A DNA stretch of 64,000 nt from Thermosinus carboxydivorans Nor1 (GCF_000169155.1 NZ_AAWL01000001.1:285670-349669), one strand, 5' to 3'; positions 9,059 to 24,020 are shown, counted from the first letter of the stretch. Program-made: numbers and translations. The notes: a model not told the origin generated them from the sequence alone.

Positions 9059-9087
9059 AACAGGAGCGCCACCACGGCGCTCCTGTT
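9059..9087 (-). terminator. Intrinsic terminator of the gatCAB operon
   Basis: A perfect 12-bp stem, AACAGGAGCGCC and GGCGCTCCTGTT, with a five-base loop, located 50 bases after the gatB stop. On the minus strand the stem runs into TTTTTGTG. Confidence 0.85.
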
Positions 9088-9140
9088 GGAAAAATTAGTT
9101 TACTATGTTATAAGGTTGGGCGGATGAATAAAATCAGCGG

Positions 9141-10574
9141 CTACAGCCGTTCGCGCAGCAACTTGTTCACCAGTTCGGGATTGGCCCGGCCTTTTGTCTG
9201 TTTCATTACCTGCCCGACCAGAAAGCCGAGCGCCCGTTCCTTGCCGGCCTTGTAGTCGGCCACCGACTGCGGATTGGCGGCGATAACGGCCTCGACCACG
9301 GCCACAATGGCACTCTCGTCGGTAATCTGAACTAAACCTTTCTCTTTCACGATGGTCTCGGCGTCCTTGCCGCTGGTCCACATCTCCTCAAATACCGTCT
9401 TGGCAATCTTACCCGAAATTGTCCCCTTATCAATCAGTTTCAGCATTCCGGCCAAATCCTGCGGCTTGATCGGGCAGTCGGTAATATCAATGTTTTGGGC
9501 ATTGAGGTGCTTGGCCACTTCGCCCATCAACCAGTTGGCAGCGGCCTTGGGGTCTACTTCATGGGCCACTACTGCATCGAAATAATCAGCCATGGCCCGG
9601 CTGGCAGTAATAATATCGGCGTCATAGGCAGAAAGGCCATAGCTGTCCATTAGGCGCTTTTTGCGCGCATCGGGCAGCTCGGGCAAGCTGCGGCGGATCT
9701 CTTCCACCCACGCGGGGTCAACAACGATCGGCACCAGATCAGGATCGGGAAAATACCGATAGTCATGGGCCTGCTCTTTGCTGCGGAGGGAAAGTGTAAT
9801 CCCTCTTCCCTCGTCCCAGGAACGGGTTTCCTGGACGATGGTGCCCCCTTCGTCCAGGATTTGGGCCTGCCGGGCCGCTTCATACTCCAGCCCGCGCTGG
9901 ACGGCCCGGAACGAATTGAGGTTTTTGATTTCTGTCTTGGTGCCAAATTGGGCGGACCCCCGCGGCCGGAGGGAAATGTTGGCGTCGCAGCGGAGACTCC
10001 CTTCCTCCATCTTGCAGTCTGACACGTCAATATACTGCAGAATGGCTTTGAGTTTCTCCAGATAGGCTTTTGCCTCTTCTGGCGAGCGGATATCCGGTTC
10101 GGAAACAATTTCCAGCAAAGGGACACCGGTACGGTTATAGTCAACCAGCGCGTAATCGGCGTTGGCAATGGTACCGGCGTGAACCAGCTTACCGGCATCT
10201 TCCTCCATATGTACACGGGTAATGCCGATGCGCTTAACCTCGCCATTCACCTCAATATCCAGGTAGCCGTTAACGGCGATGGGTAAGTCATATTGGGAAA
10301 TCTGATAGTTTTTCGGCAGGTCGGGATAATAGTAGTTTTTGCGGTCAAACTTGCTGAACGGCAAGATTTGGCAGTTTAGCGCCAAACCGGTGCGGATCGC
10401 GAACTCCAGCACTTTTTGGTTGAGAACCGGCAGTACTCCCGGCAAGCCAAGACAGACCGGGCAGACATTGGTATTCTGCTCGGCGCCGAACTTGGTGCTG
10501 CAGCCACAAAAAATTTTGGAATTGGTTTTAAGTTCGGTATGAACTTCCAGGCCAATGACAATTTCGTAATCCAT
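9141..10574 (-). CDS. gatB: Asp-tRNA(Asn)/Glu-tRNA(Gln) amidotransferase subunit B
   Basis: A 477-residue protein, normal for GatB. It binds misacylated Glu-tRNA(Gln) or Asp-tRNA(Asn), phosphorylates the side chain with ATP and accepts ammonia channelled from GatA. The N-terminal half shows [13 protein letters not shown] and HMEEDAGK, family signatures; the C-terminal third is the helical tail/YqeY-like domain that binds the tRNA elbow. The ATG at 10574 is preceded by GGGGGAGG and lies three bases after the gatA stop, the expected gatCAB order. Its presence means that at least one of GlnRS or AsnRS activity is supplied indirectly in this organism. It ends with a strong terminator. Confidence 0.97.
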   Translation of the reverse strand: MDYEIVIGLEVHTELKTNSKIFCGCSTKFGAEQNTNVCPVCLGLPGVLPVLNQKVLEFAIRTGLALNCQILPFSKFDRKNYYYPDLPKNYQISQYDLPIAVNGYLDIEVNGEVKRIGITRVHMEEDAGKLVHAGTIANADYALVDYNRTGVPLLEIVSEPDIRSPEEAKAYLEKLKAILQYIDVSDCKMEEGSLRCDANISLRPRGSAQFGTKTEIKNLNSFRAVQRGLEYEAARQAQILDEGGTIVQETRSWDEGRGITLSLRSKEQAHDYRYFPDPDLVPIVVDPAWVEEIRRSLPELPDARKKRLMDSYGLSAYDADIITASRAMADYFDAVVAHEVDPKAAANWLMGEVAKHLNAQNIDITDCPIKPQDLAGMLKLIDKGTISGKIAKTVFEEMWTSGKDAETIVKEKGLVQITDESAIVAVVEAVIAANPQSVADYKAGKERALGFLVGQVMKQTKGRANPELVNKLLRERL

Positions 10575-10577
10575 GGC

Positions 10578-12041
10578 TTAAACCTCCCCCAGCGGCGCCA
10601 GGCGCTTGTAGTAATCATTATTCTGCTCAAACGCGTAGGCGGCGCGCAAAATGGTCGCCTCGCCCAACGGCTTGCCAATGAGCTGCAGGCCAATGGGCAG
10701 GTTGCCAGCAAAACCGCAAGGCAGCGAAATGGCCGGCACGCCGGCCAGGTTGACCGGGATGGTGAAAATGTCCTGCAAATACATGGCCAGCGGATCGTTG
10801 ACTTTTTCCCCCGCTTTAAACGCCGTGGTAGGCGCTGTCGGCGTGATCAGCACATCGACTTGTTCAAAGGCCCGGTCGAAATTCCGCTTAACCAGCGTCC
10901 GCACTTTTAGCGCCTTATTGTAGTAAGCATCATAATACCCCGAACTGAGGGCATAAGTACCCAGCATAATCCGCCGCTTGACTTCAGCGCCAAACCCTTC
11001 GCTGCGTGTCCGTTTATACATGGAAACAATGTCATTGCCTTCGGCGCGATAACCAAAGCCCACGCCATCGTACCGCGCCAGGTTGGAGCTGGCCTCGGCT
11101 GGAGCAATCAGATAGTAAACGGCTAAGGCATACTCGGTATGGGGCATGGAAACTTCGACGATTTCAGCGCCCATCGCCCGAAACTGGTCGACGGCCCGGC
11201 GCACGGCCTGTTCGACGGCGCTGTCCAGGCCGGCGACGAAATATTCCTTCGGCAGGCCGATTTTCAGGCCTTTGACATCAGGAACAAGCGCCGTGGTATA
11301 GTCAGGTACGTCCGTCCGGATGGAGGTGGAGTCATGAGCATCATGGCCGGCGATAACGTTCAGTACCAGAGCGCAGTCAGTAACATCCCGGGTGATGGGA
11401 CCGATTTGGTCGAGCGACGAGGCATAAGCGACCAGGCCAAACCGGGATACCAGGCCATAGGTGGGTTTGAGGCCGACAACACCGCAGTAAGCGGCAGGCT
11501 GGCGGATTGAACCGCCCGTATCCGAACCCAGCGCCCAAACGGCTTCACCGGCGGCTACGGCCGCCGCCGACCCGCCGCTCGAGCCGCCGGGGACAGCCGC
11601 TGTATCCCACGGGTTGCGCGAAGCGAAAAAGGCGGAGTTTTCCGTCGAACTGCCCATGGCAAACTCGTCCATATTCGCTTTACCGGCAATAACGGCGTCG
11701 TTGGCGGCTAATTTAACCATAACGGTAGCGTCGTAGGGAGGGACAAAATTGGCCAATATTTTAGAGCCACAGGTCGTTTTTATCCCTTTCGTGCAGATAT
11801 TGTCCTTTATGGCGCCGGGAAGGCCGGCAAGGGGACTAATCTTTTCGCCCCGGCGAATTTTCTCATCCACTTTTTGCGCCTGCTCCAAGGCCTGCTCGCG
11901 CGTCTGGGTAATGTAGGCCCGAATTTCGCCCTCAACCGCATCGATGCGGCCAAATACGGCTTCGGTGATTTCGCGGGCTGACACTTCTTTCTTTAGCAGT
12001 TTTTCATGCAGCGCATGCGCGGTATATTGATACAGTTTCAC
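10578..12041 (-). CDS. gatA: Asp-tRNA(Asn)/Glu-tRNA(Gln) amidotransferase subunit A
   Basis: A 488-residue amidase-signature enzyme that hydrolyses glutamine to supply ammonia to GatB. The catalytic triad is visible at positions identical to those in characterised GatA: Lys79 in GAIKDN, cis-Ser154 in GGSSGGS, and Ser178 in SDTGGS. Translation most likely starts at the GTG at 12041, which has a GGGGGAG box four bases upstream and yields the conserved N-terminus; longer in-frame extension reaches into gatC and looks artefactual. It sits between gatC (10-base gap) and gatB (3-base gap), consistent with co-translation of the heterotrimer. Confidence 0.97.
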   Translation of the reverse strand: MKLYQYTAHALHEKLLKKEVSAREITEAVFGRIDAVEGEIRAYITQTREQALEQAQKVDEKIRRGEKISPLAGLPGAIKDNICTKGIKTTCGSKILANFVPPYDATVMVKLAANDAVIAGKANMDEFAMGSSTENSAFFASRNPWDTAAVPGGSSGGSAAAVAAGEAVWALGSDTGGSIRQPAAYCGVVGLKPTYGLVSRFGLVAYASSLDQIGPITRDVTDCALVLNVIAGHDAHDSTSIRTDVPDYTTALVPDVKGLKIGLPKEYFVAGLDSAVEQAVRRAVDQFRAMGAEIVEVSMPHTEYALAVYYLIAPAEASSNLARYDGVGFGYRAEGNDIVSMYKRTRSEGFGAEVKRRIMLGTYALSSGYYDAYYNKALKVRTLVKRNFDRAFEQVDVLITPTAPTTAFKAGEKVNDPLAMYLQDIFTIPVNLAGVPAISLPCGFAGNLPIGLQLIGKPLGEATILRAAYAFEQNNDYYKRLAPLGEV

Positions 12042-12051
12042 GGTACTCCCC

Positions 12052-12342
12052 CTAACCTTCCAAAATTTTGGGCACCTTAAAGTAGCCCTCTTCCTCTTCC
12101 GGTGCATTACTCAGGGCGAGGCGGCGGTCGAGAGACGGCTGGACCCGGTCCTCGCGCAGCACGTTTTTCAGGGGAAGAACGTGGGCGGTCGGTTCAATGC
12201 CCTCGGTATCTACCTTGTTCAGCACGTCCATATATTCTAAAATCGCGTTAAGCTGCTGCGTAAAGCGTTCGGCTTCCTGGTCGCTAATTTCCAAACGGGA
12301 TAGTAACGCCACCTGCTCAACGTCTTTGCGCGAAATTTTCAT
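12052..12342 (-). CDS. gatC: Asp-tRNA(Asn)/Glu-tRNA(Gln) amidotransferase subunit C
   Basis: A 96-residue subunit that wraps around the GatA-GatB interface and stabilises the complex. The N-terminal [18 protein letters not shown] and the C-terminal proline-containing segment leading to EGYFKVPKI are typical of GatC. Two ATGs are possible; I favour 12342 because GGTGA sits five bases upstream and the protein then begins as most family members do, while the ATG at 12354 has no clear box. First gene of the gatCAB operon, with an extended -10 promoter about 40 bases upstream. Confidence 0.93.
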   Translation of the reverse strand: MKISRKDVEQVALLSRLEISDQEAERFTQQLNAILEYMDVLNKVDTEGIEPTAHVLPLKNVLREDRVQPSLDRRLALSNAPEEEEGYFKVPKILEG

Positions 12343-12381
12343 TTCCTTCACCATCCAATCGCAAAAGTTCGCATAGTTTAT

Positions 12382-12390
12382 ATTATACCA
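12382..12390 (-). promoter_or_regulatory. Extended -10 promoter of gatCAB
   Basis: On the minus strand the sequence reads TGGTATAAT, an extended -10 element, in the short gap between ligA and gatC. No good -35 is present at the right distance, which is tolerated by extended -10 promoters. Confidence 0.5.
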
Positions 12391-12420
12391 TACCTGTCCA
12401 AATTTAGCGAAAACTGGTGA

Positions 12421-16657
<4,237 letters not shown>

Positions 16658-16758
16658 TTTTCCTCCCGGTTATCAGGCAACATTATCCACAAACATAAAC
16701 ATAAGTATTTTCTCCACAAAGCGCGCTTTTCCTGTCGATTTTGGGGTTTCCCTCAAGA

Positions 16759-16786
16759 TAAAAAAGCGGCGACCCTTACGGGGCGC
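16759..16786 (-). terminator. Intrinsic terminator overlapping the pyrophosphatase stop
   Basis: On the minus strand GGCGCCC-CGTAA-GGGTCGCC is followed by GCTTTTTTAT. The hairpin includes the last codons and stop of the pyrophosphatase gene. Confidence 0.75.
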
Positions 16787-18419
16787 CAACTTTTGCACGC
16801 GCCGCCTCGATTAGGGGCGGCACAACCTGTTTTTTCCGGGACATGACGCCAGGCAAATAAAGTACCCCATCGCGAGCCGGCTGGCCAAAAGCCTGGCTAA
16901 CCAGTGCCGCCGGCTGGCCCACAAAGACAAGATGGGTGGCTTCGCTTAAGATGTCGGTGATCATGAGCAGCACCAAATCGTAGTTTTCTTTGGCCCGCAG
17001 CGACTGCATCGCCTGCAGTAGTTCGTCCTTTAAGCCCAGCAGCTCGGCCGGCTCCATCACCGAAACCTGGGCAATCGCAACCCGGTATTCGCCAATCAAA
17101 AACTCTTTGAGATCGCTCTGGATCAACTCGGCCGGAGTCAAGCCGGCAATACTTGATCCCGCCTTCAAGACTGCCCGGCCAAACTCCTGAATATCCAGCC
17201 CGGCTGCTGCTGCCAGCTTCTCAGCTGTCTCCCGGTCTTTAGGCGTAGCCGTCGGCGATTTAAACAGCAGTGTGTCGGAAAGAATAGCGGCTAGCAGCAG
17301 TCCGGCAATTTGCGAAGGAATATCGATATGGCGGTGCCAGTACATGTTGGCCACGATGGTAGCCGTCGCTCCTACCGGTTCGTGGCAAATGAAAATAGGC
17401 TCACTTGTTTCCAACCCGCCCAGACGATGATGATCAATAATCTCGACAATCTGGGCTTCTTCAATACCCTCTGCTGCCTGGCCCGGCTCATTATGGTCTA
17501 CCAGGATGACCTTTTCCCGCTCGGGCACGATCAGACGATCCCGATTGATCAGTCCGATAAGGCGTCCGTTTTCCACTACCGGATAATTACGATGATTGGT
17601 GGCTACGATGACGCTTTTGATATCGGCTACTAAGTCCGTAGGCTTAAACACGACCACCTTGGTCTGCATTATCATGCGCACCGGAATGCTCTGGTTGATC
17701 AGCCGGGCACATGTGTAAGTATCATAAGGAGTGCTAATAATAATCACGCCCCGGCTACGGGCAGACTGCTCTACCGCGTCCGTAACCGCGGCGCCGCCGG
17801 TTACTACCAGGCAGGCGATGCCTTGTTCAATAGAGACTAGTTGAGCCTTATTCCGGTCGCCTACCAGCACAATGTCGCCCGGTTCTACCAATTGAGCCAT
17901 CGTCTGCGTCCGCGCCCCCGCAATCCGCACTTTGCCAGTTACCGGCCGATCGAGATCCTGACCGCAGACCAGCCGGCCGTCCAGCGCCCTGAGCACGCTG
18001 GCATAGTCTACGCCAGCCTCGGATAAGTCCTGCATTTCCAGTTCGTCAAAGTAGCGTTTCGCTAAATCGCCGACCGTGACGATACCGACCAGGGTGCTGC
18101 CGCTTTCCACCACCGGGACGGACTTAACATTATGCTGCTTCATTAGTTGGCCCAACTCGCGCACAGTACTTTGGGGACTGACCGTCACCACGCGATCGGT
18201 CATAATATCTTTGACGCGGGGATAAAAGTCATTAATTAGCGCCGGCATTTTAACGCCGAAATATTCCAGGACAAACTTCGTCTCCGCATTGATCTTGCCC
18301 GCTCTGGCCGGTACGGCGGACTCACCAAGGGCCTGCTTCAAATGGGCATAGCCAATGGCGGAGCAGATGGAATCGGTGTCGGGGCTACGATGTCCGATCA
18401 CATACACAGGTTTCGCCAT
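16776..18419 (-). CDS. ppaC: Manganese-dependent (family II) inorganic pyrophosphatase with CBS and DRTGG domains
   Basis: A 547-residue DHH-superfamily pyrophosphatase, much longer than the 310-residue basic form. The N-terminal catalytic half starts with IGHRSPDTDSICSAI (metal-binding His and Asp residues). It is interrupted by a regulatory insert of about 250 residues: a CBS domain (KDIMTDRVVTV), a DRTGG domain and a second CBS half (NYPVVENGRLIG). Catalysis resumes with VDHNEPGQ, IIDHHRLGG and SDTLLFKSPT, and a DHHA2 domain ends the protein. In characterised CBS-PPases adenine nucleotides inhibit or activate through the insert, and DRTGG forms can respond to diadenosine polyphosphates. 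A perfect AAGGAGG box precedes ATG 18419. Monocistronic, with a terminator on each side. Confidence 0.93.
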   Translation of the reverse strand: MAKPVYVIGHRSPDTDSICSAIGYAHLKQALGESAVPARAGKINAETKFVLEYFGVKMPALINDFYPRVKDIMTDRVVTVSPQSTVRELGQLMKQHNVKSVPVVESGSTLVGIVTVGDLAKRYFDELEMQDLSEAGVDYASVLRALDGRLVCGQDLDRPVTGKVRIAGARTQTMAQLVEPGDIVLVGDRNKAQLVSIEQGIACLVVTGGAAVTDAVEQSARSRGVIIISTPYDTYTCARLINQSIPVRMIMQTKVVVFKPTDLVADIKSVIVATNHRNYPVVENGRLIGLINRDRLIVPEREKVILVDHNEPGQAAEGIEEAQIVEIIDHHRLGGLETSEPIFICHEPVGATATIVANMYWHRHIDIPSQIAGLLLAAILSDTLLFKSPTATPKDRETAEKLAAAAGLDIQEFGRAVLKAGSSIAGLTPAELIQSDLKEFLIGEYRVAIAQVSVMEPAELLGLKDELLQAMQSLRAKENYDLVLLMITDILSEATHLVFVGQPAALVSQAFGQPARDGVLYLPGVMSRKKQVVPPLIEAARAKVGAP

Positions 18420-18477
18420 AGGGTCCTCCTTGCTTCCTGGTAACTCTTCCGCAGTATTATATCTAAAATGAAAAAGA

Positions 18478-18508
18478 AGACTCTGGCCGACCAACACGAC
18501 CAAAGTCT
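18478..18508 (-). terminator. Terminator after lipM
   Basis: AGACTCTGGCC and GGTCAAAGTCT arms (read on the minus strand with G-U pairs) form a stem 50 bases after the lipM stop, followed by CTTCTTTTTCATTTT. Confidence 0.55.
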
Positions 18509-18560
18509 ATCGTAACGCTAAACGGTGCGCCCGGTCAAGCCGGCACGCCCCAAAACGGCT

Positions 18561-19385
18561 TTATTTACTAAAGTTCCAACTGTCGGCGCCGAATTTTTCG
18601 ACTGCCAGTCGCTCCGCCAGCGCTTCTTCCTCTGCCGTCAACCGTCCCTCTTCCAGCGTAAGCCCAAGCGCCCGGCCGAACTCACCGGCCATGATGCGGG
18701 CCACGGCCGCAGTGTCCGGCACGGTACCCAGGATGTGGCGCAGCGATGTCGCTTTGGCCTGCAGCACTTTTTCACAGCGCTCCCGTTCGCCGTCGTCATG
18801 AAACTTTAAGAGACTGGTCAGCGCGGACGGGTCAAAGTCAAAGAGCAGCGAGCCATGCTGCAGCAGCGCCCCTTCTTTGCGCACCTGAGCGCTGCCAAGC
18901 AGTTTCTTGCGACCAGCAGTAATTTCATAGAAAGAAGGCGCGTCAAAACAAGCGCCGTTTTTCGGCAGCCGCGCCGTTTGCCCAAAGGCCGCGCCCGGCA
19001 GCGACATCTCGGCCGGTACGCCAAGGGCATGCAGACCGGCGATTAAGCCCTGGCTTAGAATGCGGTAGGAGCCGAGCAAGGTGGGCGGCAATAGCGGGTG
19101 GTCCTCGCGGACGACGACGCTATAGGTAAGTTCACGGTCATGCAGGACGGCCCGCCCGCCGGTAATGCGCCGGACAAAGTCGATTCCCCGGGCGCGGCAG
19201 GCATCTACATCCACTTCGGCGTGCGCTTTTTGAAAATAACCGATACTGAGCGCCGGCGGCTGCCAGGTGTAGAAGCGCAGCGTCGGCGGCACCGCCCCTG
19301 CGGCATGACAGCGGAGAATGGCCTCATCAACAGCCATATTGTGCCTGGCATCGCGAGGACTGTCAAATATCACCCGCCATTTCAT
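18561..19385 (-). CDS. lipM: Octanoyltransferase LipM (lipoate-protein ligase A family)
   Basis: A 274-residue member of the LplA/LipB fold. It contains [12 protein letters not shown], the family glycine-rich loop, and CFDAPSFYE with Cys146 followed by [10 protein letters not shown] and LQHGSLL. The Cys in this context is the acyl-intermediate residue of Bacillus LipM, which moves octanoate from acyl carrier protein to GcvH; true lipoate ligases lack it. The ATG at 19385 overlaps the gcvPB stop as ATGA, so translation is coupled. Position in the glycine cleavage operon fits octanoylation of GcvH. A lipoate-ligase role is the alternative. Confidence 0.88.
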   Translation of the reverse strand: MKWRVIFDSPRDARHNMAVDEAILRCHAAGAVPPTLRFYTWQPPALSIGYFQKAHAEVDVDACRARGIDFVRRITGGRAVLHDRELTYSVVVREDHPLLPPTLLGSYRILSQGLIAGLHALGVPAEMSLPGAAFGQTARLPKNGACFDAPSFYEITAGRKKLLGSAQVRKEGALLQHGSLLFDFDPSALTSLLKFHDDGERERCEKVLQAKATSLRHILGTVPDTAAVARIMAGEFGRALGLTLEEGRLTAEEEALAERLAVEKFGADSWNFSK

Positions 19386-20851
19386 GGCGTAAGCGGTTCC
19401 TTCCACCGTACCACCGGCTTGCGGGCGGCCGTTGCTTCGTCCAGCCGCCGCACCACTGTGGTTCGCGGCGCGCCGGTTACCAGCTCGGGCTGCTCAACCG
19501 CCTCGCGGGCAATTTCTTTCATGACGGCGATAAACTCATCCAAGGTCTCCTTACTCTCCGTCTCGGTAGGTTCAATCATCAGCGCGTCATGAACGATTAA
19601 CGGAAAATAGATGGTGGGCGGATGATAGCCATAGTCCAGAATGCGTTTGGCCACATCAAGGGTTTTAACCTCCGGGGCGTGCTCCTTGAGTCCAGCGAAC
19701 ACGCATTCATGCATGCAGTGGCGATCAAAGGGCAGCTTATAGTACGGCGCCAGGGCACGCATAACATAGTTGGCGTTAAGAACGGCATCCTCGCTGACCT
19801 GACGGAGACCGTCCGGTCCCATCGTGCGGATGTAGGTATAGGCCCGCAGCATGACGCTGAAATTGCCGTAAAAGCCGTGAACCTTGCCGATCGTCTGGGG
19901 CCGGTCGTAATTCAGGCGGTATCGTTTTCCATCAAACTCGATAACCGGCACCGGCAGGAAAGGAATAAGTTTTTCCTTAACGCCGACCGGTCCCGAACCC
20001 GGCCCGCCGCCGCCGTGCGGCGTAGAAAACGTCTTATGAAGATTGAAGTGGACCACATCAAACCCCATGTCGCCGGGGCGGGTAATCCCCAAAATGGCGT
20101 TGGCATTAGCGCCGTCATAGTAGAGGAGAGCGCCGGCCTCATGGACGATTTTGGCAATCTCAATAATTTGCGTCTCGAAAAGCCCCAGGGTGCTGGGATT
20201 AGTCAGCATGAGCGCCGCCGTATCAGGGCCAACGGCAGCCCGCAGGGCATCAAGATTGACGCTGCCGTCGGGATTGGACTTAATTTCTACCGTCTCCAGG
20301 CCGCATACAGTGGCCGTTGCCGGATTTGTCCCGTGGGCCGAGTCGGGCACAATGACCTTGGTCCGCTTCTCGCCGCGGCTTTCGTGGTATGCCCGGATGA
20401 TTTTAAGGCCGGTCAGTTCGCCATGGGCGCCAGCCGCCGGCTGCAGGGTGCAGGCGTCCATGCCGGCAATTTCGGCCAGATAGTTTTGCAGTTCATACAT
20501 GACGGCCAGGGCTCCTTGCACGGTCTTGCTATCCTGCAGCGGGTGGATATTGCTGAAGCCCGGCAGTTTAGCCGCCTCTTCGTTCACTTTCGGATTGTAC
20601 TTCATGGTGCAGGAACCGAGCGGATAAAAACCATTGTCAACGCCATAGTTGCGCCGCGATAAGGCGGTATAATGACGAACGACGTCTACCTCGCTGATCT
20701 CCGGCAGTTGGGGCTCTTTGTCCCGCAGCGCCGCAGCCGGCACGAGCGCGGTCAGTTCCTGCTCCGGCACATCGGCCTCCGGCAGGTCGGCGCCGATCCG
20801 GCCCGGTTTACTCAGTTCAAACACCAGGGCCTTGCGGTTCGTCAGGTTCAT
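19382..20851 (-). CDS. gcvPB: Glycine dehydrogenase (decarboxylating) subunit 2, P-protein beta chain
   Basis: A 489-residue PLP enzyme subunit. With GcvPA it decarboxylates glycine and transfers the methylamine to the lipoyl arm of GcvH. PLP-binding Lys273 is in [19 protein letters not shown], and [10 protein letters not shown] and [11 protein letters not shown] are conserved P-protein segments. The two-chain form is normal for Firmicutes. The ATG at 20851 overlaps the gcvPA stop (ATGA) and its own stop overlaps lipM the same way. Third-last gene of the riboswitch-controlled gcv operon. Confidence 0.97.
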   Translation of the reverse strand: MNLTNRKALVFELSKPGRIGADLPEADVPEQELTALVPAAALRDKEPQLPEISEVDVVRHYTALSRRNYGVDNGFYPLGSCTMKYNPKVNEEAAKLPGFSNIHPLQDSKTVQGALAVMYELQNYLAEIAGMDACTLQPAAGAHGELTGLKIIRAYHESRGEKRTKVIVPDSAHGTNPATATVCGLETVEIKSNPDGSVNLDALRAAVGPDTAALMLTNPSTLGLFETQIIEIAKIVHEAGALLYYDGANANAILGITRPGDMGFDVVHFNLHKTFSTPHGGGGPGSGPVGVKEKLIPFLPVPVIEFDGKRYRLNYDRPQTIGKVHGFYGNFSVMLRAYTYIRTMGPDGLRQVSEDAVLNANYVMRALAPYYKLPFDRHCMHECVFAGLKEHAPEVKTLDVAKRILDYGYHPPTIYFPLIVHDALMIEPTETESKETLDEFIAVMKEIAREAVEQPELVTGAPRTTVVRRLDEATAARKPVVRWKEPLTP

Positions 20852-22197
20852 TTTATCCCCTCCAATACCGCCACAAGGGCGTCGATTTCAGCTTTCGTCC
20901 GTTTCTCCGTCACGCACAGCAGCATGCGGCTATCTGGCCCGTCTTCCACGGTGGCTAGATCAAGGCCGCCGATGATGCCCTTTTCCTGAAGCCGGGCATT
21001 GATTTCCGCGGCCGGCAGCGGCGTTTCCACCACGAACTCATGGAAGAAGGGCGCGGTGTAGGCAAGACGGTAACCGGGAAGAGAGGCGATGCGCCCGGCG
21101 GCGTAGTGCGCCTTCTGCAGGCAAAGACGGGCCACTTTCGCCAGGCCTTGCTTGCCCAAAGCTGACAGGTAAATGGCGGCGGTAATGGCACACAATCCTT
21201 CATTGGAGCAAATATTGGAATAAGCCTTTTCGCGGCGGATATGCTGTTCCCGCGCCTGGAGGGTCAGCACAAAGCCGCGCTTGCCCTCAAGATCAGTGGT
21301 CTGGCCGACGATACGCCCCGGCATGCGGCGCATGTATTTCTCCCGCACCGCCATAAAACCAAGGTAGGGCCCGCCAAAATTAAGTCCTAGGCCCAGCGGC
21401 TGTCCCTCGCCCACCGCCACGTCGGCTCCGTAAGCGCCCGGGGGTTTTAGGATTGCAAGGGAAATAGGATTAACGCAAGCAACGAGCAACCCGCCATGAC
21501 TGTGCACCAAATCGGCGATACCCTCCATGTCCTCCACAACACCGTAGAAGTTCGGGTTTTGCATAAGCAGGGCCGCCACTTCCGTGTTAACGGCTGCCTT
21601 GAGCGCCGCACGGTCCGTTTGGCCGTCCACCGTCGACACGGTAATAATTTCAAACCCGAGATCGCGGGCGTAAGTAGCCAGCACGCGGCGATAAAACGGA
21701 TGGATCCCGGCGCTCACTACGACTTTACTGCGGCCGGTAGCACCACAGGCCATGTTCATCGCTTCCGCCAGGGCGGTAGCCCCGTCGTACAGCGAAGCAT
21801 TTGATACGTCCAGGCCGGTCAGTTCGCAGATATAGCTCTGGTACTCCCAGAGAGCCTGCAGGCCGCCCTGGCTGATTTCCGGCTGATACTGCGTATAGGC
21901 GGTGTAAAATTCCGAGCGGCCGGCCAAGTGAGATACAACCGCCGGAATAAAATGGTCATAAGCGCCCGCTCCCAAAAAACAAGGCATCTGACCGACATGG
22001 ACATTTTCGGCCGCGCGCTGCTGCATTAGCTGCAGCACTTCCAGTTCACTCAGGGCCGGCGGCAAATTAAGCGGGCGGCCCAGCCGCACCGCCGGTGGAA
22101 TATCCTGAAAGAGCTCATCGACGCTGCTGACGCCGATGGCCGCCAACATGGCCTGCCGGTCGGATTCGGTGTTGGGCAAATAATGGCGCCCGGCCAT
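20848..22197 (-). CDS. gcvPA: Glycine dehydrogenase (decarboxylating) subunit 1, P-protein alpha chain
   Basis: A 449-residue subunit, the N-terminal half of the P-protein. Conserved segments include the N-terminal [41 protein letters not shown], and SNICSNEGL near residue 330. It lacks the PLP lysine, as expected. ATG 22197 lies directly against the gcvH stop codon. Functions as a heterotetramer with GcvPB in the cytoplasm, feeding one-carbon units to tetrahydrofolate. Confidence 0.97.
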   Translation of the reverse strand: MAGRHYLPNTESDRQAMLAAIGVSSVDELFQDIPPAVRLGRPLNLPPALSELEVLQLMQQRAAENVHVGQMPCFLGAGAYDHFIPAVVSHLAGRSEFYTAYTQYQPEISQGGLQALWEYQSYICELTGLDVSNASLYDGATALAEAMNMACGATGRSKVVVSAGIHPFYRRVLATYARDLGFEIITVSTVDGQTDRAALKAAVNTEVAALLMQNPNFYGVVEDMEGIADLVHSHGGLLVACVNPISLAILKPPGAYGADVAVGEGQPLGLGLNFGGPYLGFMAVREKYMRRMPGRIVGQTTDLEGKRGFVLTLQAREQHIRREKAYSNICSNEGLCAITAAIYLSALGKQGLAKVARLCLQKAHYAAGRIASLPGYRLAYTAPFFHEFVVETPLPAAEINARLQEKGIIGGLDLATVEDGPDSRMLLCVTEKRTKAEIDALVAVLEGIK

Positions 22198-22584
22198 TTA
22201 TTTTCCCCCCTCGGTCAGCGCGCGGTAGTCCTCGGCGCTGAGCAGGCCCTCCAATTCGGAGGCATCGTCCAGTTCAATAACGGCCAGCCAACCTTCCCCG
22301 TAGGGATCCTGGTTGACCACTTCGGGACGGTCGTTTAACGCCTCGTTCACTTCCACAACCGTACCGCTGACCGGTGCATAAATATCGGAAACGGCTTTAA
22401 CCGATTCGACCACGGACAGATTGCCGTGCGCCTTAACTTTTTTGCCGACGGCGGGCACCTCGATAAAAACGATATCTCCCAGCTCATGCTGGGCATAGTC
22501 GGTGATGCCCACAACCGCACGCGTCCCCTCGACGCGAACCCACTCGTGGTCTTTGGTGTACTTAAGTTCCTGCGGGATATTCAT
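22198..22584 (-). CDS. gcvH: Glycine cleavage system H protein
   Basis: A 128-residue lipoyl carrier. The modified lysine is Lys63 in VVESVKAVSDIY, inside a single hybrid-barrel lipoyl domain spanning nearly the whole protein. It shuttles the aminomethyl group between P and T proteins, and in the LipM route is the first protein to receive octanoate. Spacing is three bases after gcvT and zero before gcvPA, consistent with tight operon translation. Confidence 0.97.
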   Translation of the reverse strand: MNIPQELKYTKDHEWVRVEGTRAVVGITDYAQHELGDIVFIEVPAVGKKVKAHGNLSVVESVKAVSDIYAPVSGTVVEVNEALNDRPEVVNQDPYGEGWLAVIELDDASELEGLLSAEDYRALTEGGK

Positions 22585-22587
22585 AGT

Positions 22588-23685
22588 TTATTTCCTCCTT
22601 TTATAAAATGGTTTGGTAACAACCTTGGCTTCTACCAGTTTGCCGCGGATTTCCACCGCCACTTCCGTCCCCGGCGCCGAAAACTCCGTTTCCAAAATGG
22701 CTAAGGCCAGGTTTTTATCAAGGGTGGGGGCGTAGGTGCCGCTTGTCACCGTGCCGATGACCCGGCCGGCGGCATGACAGGTATAGCCGGCGCGGGCAAT
22801 ACCCCGCCCTACCATCTCGATCCCGACAATTTTGCGCCGGATGCCGGCGTTTTTCTGGGCCAGTAGCGCCTCATAGCCGATAAAGCTTTGTTTGTCAAAC
22901 TTGACAAAGACGCCAAGACCGGCTTCGAGCGGTGTGATGCTTTCGGAAAGTTCGTGACCGTAAAGCGGCAAGCCGGCTTCAAACCGCAGCGTATCACGGG
23001 CGCCTAATCCGGCCGGCACCAGTCCCAGCGGCTTGCCGACCTCCATCAGGCGCTTCCATAGTCTGCCAGCTTCCTCCGGCGCGCAGTAAATTTCAAAGCC
23101 GTCTTCTCCCGTATAACCCGTTCGGGAAATCAAACAGTCTATTCCGTCAACGCGGACATGCCGGCGCAGCCAATAATATTTAATGGTGCTCAAATCTTCA
23201 TCGGTCAACCGCTGCAGGATGGCTTCGGCCCGCGGGCCCTGCAGCGCCAGTTCGGCGGTAACATCGGAAATATTTTTGACGGTAACGTCATAGTTCGCCG
23301 CGTGCTGCACCATCCAGGCGTAATCTTTGTCAATATTGGCGGCGTTAATCACCAACAGATATTCTTGTTCGCCAAGGCGATAGACCAAAAGATCATCAAC
23401 CACCCCGCCGTGGTCATAGCACATGGGAGTGTACATCACCTGGTTGACGGCGAGACGGGAAGCATCATTGGTCACCAGCCTATTCACAAAGTCGGTGGCG
23501 TCCGGCCCGCTGACCGACACTTCTCCCATGTGGGATACGTCGAAGAGTCCTGCCGCCTGCCGCACGGCCCGGTGCTCTTCAATAATGCCGGTATACTGCA
23601 CCGGCATGAGCCAGCCGCCAAATTCGATGATTTTGGCGCCGCTAGCCACGTGGATGTCGTAGAGGGGCGTCTTTTTGTCGCTCAT
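22588..23685 (-). CDS. gcvT: Aminomethyltransferase, glycine cleavage T protein
   Basis: A 365-residue folate-dependent enzyme that releases ammonia from the GcvH-bound intermediate and makes methylene-tetrahydrofolate. Family segments [25 protein letters not shown] and [13 protein letters not shown] are present, the last near residue 195. First gene of the operon, directly downstream of a tandem glycine riboswitch with a terminator platform, so expression should rise with glycine. Confidence 0.96.
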   Translation of the reverse strand: MSDKKTPLYDIHVASGAKIIEFGGWLMPVQYTGIIEEHRAVRQAAGLFDVSHMGEVSVSGPDATDFVNRLVTNDASRLAVNQVMYTPMCYDHGGVVDDLLVYRLGEQEYLLVINAANIDKDYAWMVQHAANYDVTVKNISDVTAELALQGPRAEAILQRLTDEDLSTIKYYWLRRHVRVDGIDCLISRTGYTGEDGFEIYCAPEEAGRLWKRLMEVGKPLGLVPAGLGARDTLRFEAGLPLYGHELSESITPLEAGLGVFVKFDKQSFIGYEALLAQKNAGIRRKIVGIEMVGRGIARAGYTCHAAGRVIGTVTSGTYAPTLDKNLALAILETEFSAPGTEVAVEIRGKLVEAKVVTKPFYKRRK

Positions 23686-23730
23686 AAAATCCTCCCTTCA
23701 GACTATATTATTATTTGTTCCAAAAAGCAC

Positions 23731-23775
23731 AAAAGAAAAAAAGGACACTAAGTAAGCGCGGCGCTTACTCTGTCC
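23731..23775 (-). terminator. Riboswitch-controlled terminator upstream of gcvT
   Basis: On the minus strand GGACAGAGTAAGCGC pairs with GCGCTTACTTAGTGTCC and is followed by TTTTTTTCTTTT. The 5' arm shares the AAAAGGACAGAG segment that closes P1 of the second glycine aptamer, so aptamer folding and terminator folding exclude each other. This predicts an ON switch. Confidence 0.85.
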
Positions 23776-23927
23776 TTTTACCTGAGAGATTGCCTAAATT
23801 CGGCTCCCCTTCGGTGACCGCAGCATGCGGTTCTCTCCAGAGGCGTGTCAAACCAGGGTCCTTTTGCCTGAGAGTTTCTCGCCTGTTTGCTCCTTCGGCG
23901 CCGCCTAAGGCGGTCTCTCCCCCGGTC
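23766..23927 (-). ncRNA. Tandem glycine riboswitch (two gcvT-type aptamers)
   Basis: Read on the minus strand, the upstream aptamer has GGGGGAGAGACCGCC, CGCCGAAGGAGCAA and CTCTCAGGCAAAAGGACC. The second has CTGGAGAGAACCGC, CACCGAAGGGG and CTCTCAGGTAAAAGGACAG. These are the conserved cores of the glycine riboswitch class. The short linker between aptamers is typical of the cooperative tandem form. It lies in the leader of gcvT-gcvH-gcvPA-gcvPB-lipM and controls the terminator that follows. Confidence 0.95.
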
Positions 23928-24020
23928 ATCATCCAACTTTATGCTTTTGGCATATAGTTTCTCTGCCAATCAGCCTTTTCCTGCCCGAATATTGCGTTAT
24001 TATCCATATTTTTTCCATGA

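Noticed and set aside
10416..10910. Plus-strand frame across the gatB-gatA junction
   Set aside because: Antisense to both genes with intact catalytic motifs.
19622..20662. A 346-codon plus-strand frame opposite gcvPB
   Set aside because: It lies entirely antisense to a gene with full P-protein motifs, has no ribosome binding site and shows no protein-like motif; long antisense frames are common in GC-rich codons.
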